Shown here: piece after piece, positions 61,506 through 64,000 of the stretch
Layout: the number at the start of each line of letters is the position of its first letter
Numbering within the stretch: the stretch's first letter is position 1
Source: Ancylobacter rudongensis
GTDB taxonomy: Bacteria; Pseudomonadota; Alphaproteobacteria; Rhizobiales; Xanthobacteraceae
NCBI RefSeq assembly: GCF_900100155.1
Contig: NZ_FMTP01000001.1
Coordinates: 868,001 to 932,000, forward strand
Direction of reading: 5' to 3'
Length of the DNA: 64,000 nucleotides
Position numbers and translations under genes: made by a program
The notes under the pieces: model-generated
What the model saw: only the letters and a program-made list of their open reading frames with translations
Database searches by the model: none
What the model was told of the DNA's origin: nothing

Positions 61506-62330
61506 CTAGCCGATCCGCGCCGGCGGGACGAGGCCGCCCACCAGCAGAAGATCGCTCTCGTCCTTCAGCGTCACCCCGGTAATCCGCCGCGCCAGCGCCT
61601 CCTTCAGCAGCCAGGCAAGCTTGAAGGCGGCGTGGTCGTGCGAGAGCCCCTCGCCGCGCACATTGGAAATGCAGTTGCGCTCGGCATCCGAGCGCCCGGC
61701 GCGGGGGGCGAAGGTGAGATAGAGGCCGAGACTGTCGGGCGAGGACAGGCCGGGCCGCTCGCCGATCAGCACGACGCAGGCACTCGCGTTCAGCAGCTCG
61801 CCCACTTCGTCCCCGAGCGCCACCCGGGCCTGGCTGGCGACACACACCGGCCCGACGCTCCACCCCGCCTCGGCGATCCGTGCCTTGAAGGCGGTGAGGA
61901 ACGGCACCGCCTGCGCATGGATGGCGGTGGAGGAGAGCCCGTCGGCGACGACGATGGCCAGATCGACAGGCGCGGCCGCCCGCGCGCTCAGCCGGGCCCG
62001 GCTTTCGTCCGAGAGACGTCGCCCGAGATCGGGCCGGCGCAGATAGGCATCGCGCGCCGGGGCGGCGGACGCCAGTTCCAGCGTCTCGAAGCTGAGTGCG
62101 GCAATGTCCGCCGCCACGCGCGCTGAATCGAACGGCAGATGAACGGCATCGCGGGCCTGTGCATGGGCGAGCGCGAAGCGCAGCACCTCGCGCGTCGGTA
62201 GGCCGGTGCCGGCGCGTCCCAGCGCGATCCGGGCGGGAGTGACGCCGGCGAGCCGGCGCCAGCTATCCTCGATCACCGCCTCCTCGATACCATAGTCGGC
62301 CGGGTGCTCGCCTTTTGCCGCCTCGCTCAT
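61506..62330 (-). CDS. eutC: Ethanolamine ammonia-lyase small subunit
   Basis: A 274-residue EutC, slightly shorter than the E. coli protein. Family features include [12 protein letters not shown] near the N-terminus and the B12-binding surface [14 protein letters not shown] plus [18 protein letters not shown]. With EutB it forms the adenosylcobalamin-dependent enzyme that converts ethanolamine to acetaldehyde and ammonia. The start at 62330 overlaps the eutB stop (ATGA); the open frame extends upstream without homology. No microcompartment or reactivase genes are present in the window. Confidence 0.95.
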   Translation of the reverse strand: MSEAAKGEHPADYGIEEAVIEDSWRRLAGVTPARIALGRAGTGLPTREVLRFALAHAQARDAVHLPFDSARVAADIAALSFETLELASAAPARDAYLRRPDLGRRLSDESRARLSARAAAPVDLAIVVADGLSSTAIHAQAVPFLTAFKARIAEAGWSVGPVCVASQARVALGDEVGELLNASACVVLIGERPGLSSPDSLGLYLTFAPRAGRSDAERNCISNVRGEGLSHDHAAFKLAWLLKEALARRITGVTLKDESDLLLVGGLVPPARIG

Positions 62331-63715
62331 GCCGCCAGCTCCGGTGCGGCGGCGAGCAGGGGGTGAATTCCGTGCTGCCGTCTCAAGCTGCCGTTCGGCT
62401 CGGTGATGCCCATGCGCTGCAGCCACGCCTCGAATTCCGGCGCCCGCTTCAAGCCCAGAACCTGCCGGAGATAGAGCTGGTCGTGGAACGAGGTGGACTG
62501 GTAGTTCAGCATCACGTCGTCCGAGCCGGGAATGCCCATGATGTAGGTCACGCCCGCCGCACCGAGCAGCGTCATCAGCGTGTCCATATCGTCCTGGTCG
62601 GCCTCGGCATGGTTGGTGTAGCAGACGTCGCAGCCGAGCGGGACGCCCATCAGCTTGCCGCAGAAATGGTCCTCCAGCCCGGCGCGGATGATCTGCTTGC
62701 CGTCATAGAGATATTCCGGCCCGATGAAGCCGACGACGGTATTCACCAGCAGCGGCTTGAACGGCCGGCACACGGCGTAGGCGCGGGCTTCCAGCGTCTG
62801 CTGGTCGACACCGTGATGGGCGTTGGCGGAGAGCGCCGAGCCCTGCCCGGTCTCGAAATACATCACATTGTCGCCGAGCGTGCCGCGATTGAGCGACAAC
62901 GCCGCCTCGCGCCCCTCCTTCAGCGTGGCGAGGTCGATGCCGAAGGAAGCGTTCGCCTTCTGCGTGCCCGCCACCGACTGGAAGACGAGATCGACAGGCA
63001 CGCCGCGATTAATCACCTCGGTAGAGGTGGTGACATGGGTCAGCACGCAGGCCTGCGTCGGGATCTCGAAGCGCTGGATGATGCCGTCGATCAGCTTGAG
63101 CAGTTCACTCAGCACCGGCACGCTGTCGGAGGCCGGGTTAATGCCGATCACCGCATCGCCGCAGCCATAGAGCAGCCCGTCGAGAATAGAGGCGGTGACG
63201 CCCGCCGGGTCGTCGGTGGGGTGGTTGGGCTGAAGGCGCACCGCCATCGTGCCGGGCAGGCCGATCGTGTTGCGGAACTTTGTCACCACGCGGCACTTCT
63301 TGGCGACCGCGATCAGGTCCTGGTTACGCATCAGCTTGGACACCGCCGCCGCCATCTCCGGCGTCACGCCGGGCGCGATGGCAGCAAGAACCTCGCTGGT
63401 GGCGACACCGGAGAGCAGGAAATCGCGGAAATCGCCGACCGTCATGTGGGAGATCGTGCGGAAGGCGGCGGCGTCGTGGCTGTCGATGATGAGCCGCGTG
63501 ACCTCGTCGTCCTCATAGGGCACCAGCGCCTCGTTGAGGAAGGCGCTCAGCGGCACGTCAGCGAGGCACATGCGCGCCGCGACATTCTCTTCCGCCGTGG
63601 CGGCGGCGATTCCGGCCAGCATGTCGCCGGAGCGGGGCGGCGTCGCCTTCGCCATGAGGTCCTTCAGATCGGCGAAGGCGTAAGTCTGCGATCCGGCGAC
63701 GGTGCGATAGGCCAT
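62327..63715 (-). CDS. eutB: Ethanolamine ammonia-lyase large subunit
   Basis: A 462-residue EutB, the catalytic TIM-barrel subunit. Typical conserved stretches are [26 protein letters not shown] and [19 protein letters not shown]. It binds ethanolamine and part of the adenosylcobalamin cofactor. The ATG at 63715 opens the recognised N-terminus. It is divergent from an alpha/beta hydrolase gene 178 bp away. Phylogenetically such stand-alone EutBC pairs without carboxysome-like shells are common in Proteobacteria. Confidence 0.96.
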   Translation of the reverse strand: MAYRTVAGSQTYAFADLKDLMAKATPPRSGDMLAGIAAATAEENVAARMCLADVPLSAFLNEALVPYEDDEVTRLIIDSHDAAAFRTISHMTVGDFRDFLLSGVATSEVLAAIAPGVTPEMAAAVSKLMRNQDLIAVAKKCRVVTKFRNTIGLPGTMAVRLQPNHPTDDPAGVTASILDGLLYGCGDAVIGINPASDSVPVLSELLKLIDGIIQRFEIPTQACVLTHVTTSTEVINRGVPVDLVFQSVAGTQKANASFGIDLATLKEGREAALSLNRGTLGDNVMYFETGQGSALSANAHHGVDQQTLEARAYAVCRPFKPLLVNTVVGFIGPEYLYDGKQIIRAGLEDHFCGKLMGVPLGCDVCYTNHAEADQDDMDTLMTLLGAAGVTYIMGIPGSDDVMLNYQSTSFHDQLYLRQVLGLKRAPEFEAWLQRMGITEPNGSLRRQHGIHPLLAAAPELAA

Positions 63716-63893
63716 GAGAGCGGTCCTTGCGGCGCCCTGTGCTCAACGCGGCGCCATGGGCAAAATGTATCCTGCCGCAGCGTGCCGGCAAAGCGCAACT
63801 TCGGTCGAGGTCGCCGGCAGCTTCTGGCATACCACGCTGGACGTGGCGTTTGCCGGCCGCTACCACGCGCCACGCATTTTCGGAGGAAACGCC

Positions 63894-64000
63894 ATGGCCA
63901 CCTTCATTCTCATTCACGGCTCCTGGCACTGGGGCGGCTGCTTTCAGAAGGTGGCGAACCTTCTCGGCGCCGCCGGCCATGCCGTGATCGCCCCTGACCT
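63894..64000 (+). CDS. Alpha/beta hydrolase, 3' end outside window
   Basis: The first 35 codons of a hydrolase beginning MATFILIHGSWHWGGCF, the oxyanion region pattern (HG-WH-G--W) of small esterase-like alpha/beta hydrolases, followed by GHAVIAPDL. GGAGGAAA precedes the ATG. The catalytic Ser, Asp and His lie beyond the window. Role unknown; it may share its promoter region with divergent eutB. Confidence 0.8.
   Translation, partial: MATFILIHGSWHWGGCFQKVANLLGAAGHAVIAPD

Noticed and set aside
1-64000. CRISPR arrays, IS elements, prophage, rRNA and tRNA genes
   Set aside because: No spaced direct repeats, transposase-like or integrase-like frames, or cloverleaf/rRNA-like sequence was recognised by eye; short tRNAs could still be missed.

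Overview
The window looks like a chromosomal segment of a high-GC alphaproteobacterium. Gene content (SoxXYZA, DmeRF, phosphonoacetaldehyde hydrolase, EutBC, NodS-like methyltransferase, many ABC uptake systems) suggests Hyphomicrobiales, perhaps a Xanthobacteraceae-like soil or plant-associated lineage; that placement is inference. About 57 protein genes are supported. I recognise no rRNA, tRNA, CRISPR array, insertion sequence or replication origin.

Layout. 1-2.9 kb: the end of a YtcJ-type amidohydrolase and an MFS exporter. 2.9-15.1 kb: one long minus-strand block that reads as a hydroxyproline/proline-type amino-acid catabolic island. It holds two proline-racemase-family epimerases, a DapA-type lyase/deaminase, two aldehyde dehydrogenases, a GMC oxidoreductase and a polar amino-acid ABC importer. 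At its head is an unusual regulator that fuses a MerR helix-turn-helix, an XRE helix-turn-helix, a cupin and a complete but catalytically degenerate proline-racemase domain. 15.3-22.5 kb: small protein, methyltransferase, MFS/AraC divergent pair, then DUF2147, DUF2306, SDR and SnoaL-like genes; a nearly identical 38-bp element precedes two of these. 22.8-29.3 kb: a periplasmic xanthine-oxidase-family molybdenum enzyme (2Fe-2S plus Mo subunits) with XdhC, then an AraC regulator and a divergent XRE/SDR pair.

29.5-35.8 kb: a tightly overlapping eight-gene operon that joins a second Tat-exported molybdenum hydroxylase to a c-type cytochrome, a flavocytochrome-c sulfide-dehydrogenase-like flavoprotein and SoxX-SoxY-SoxZ-SoxA. 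No soxB or soxCD is present, and the SoxY carrier arm is altered. A convergent two-component system follows (35.9-38.1 kb), then small secreted proteins, an amidase and a PotABCD-type polyamine importer (39.8-45.3 kb).

45.5-53.3 kb: a peptide ABC importer and two proline-iminopeptidase-like hydrolases surround a LuxR solo. The LuxR has the Met57/Trp61 substitutions typical of plant-responsive LuxR solos, and two identical inverted 20-bp boxes flank it. 53.4-57.0 kb: acyl-CoA dehydrogenase-like, PIG-L deacetylase, NodS-like methyltransferase and glycosyltransferase genes. 57.1-64 kb: PhnX, a decayed FixJ-like receiver, the DmeR/DmeF nickel-cobalt efflux pair, a YafK-type L,D-transpeptidase, a conserved small protein, EutBC and the start of an alpha/beta hydrolase.

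The strongest candidates for undescribed biology are the racemase-domain regulator (13.2-15.1 kb), the Mo-hydroxylase/Sox hybrid operon (29.5-35.8 kb) and the complete LuxR-solo/peptide-uptake circuit with its two boxes (45.5-53.3 kb).
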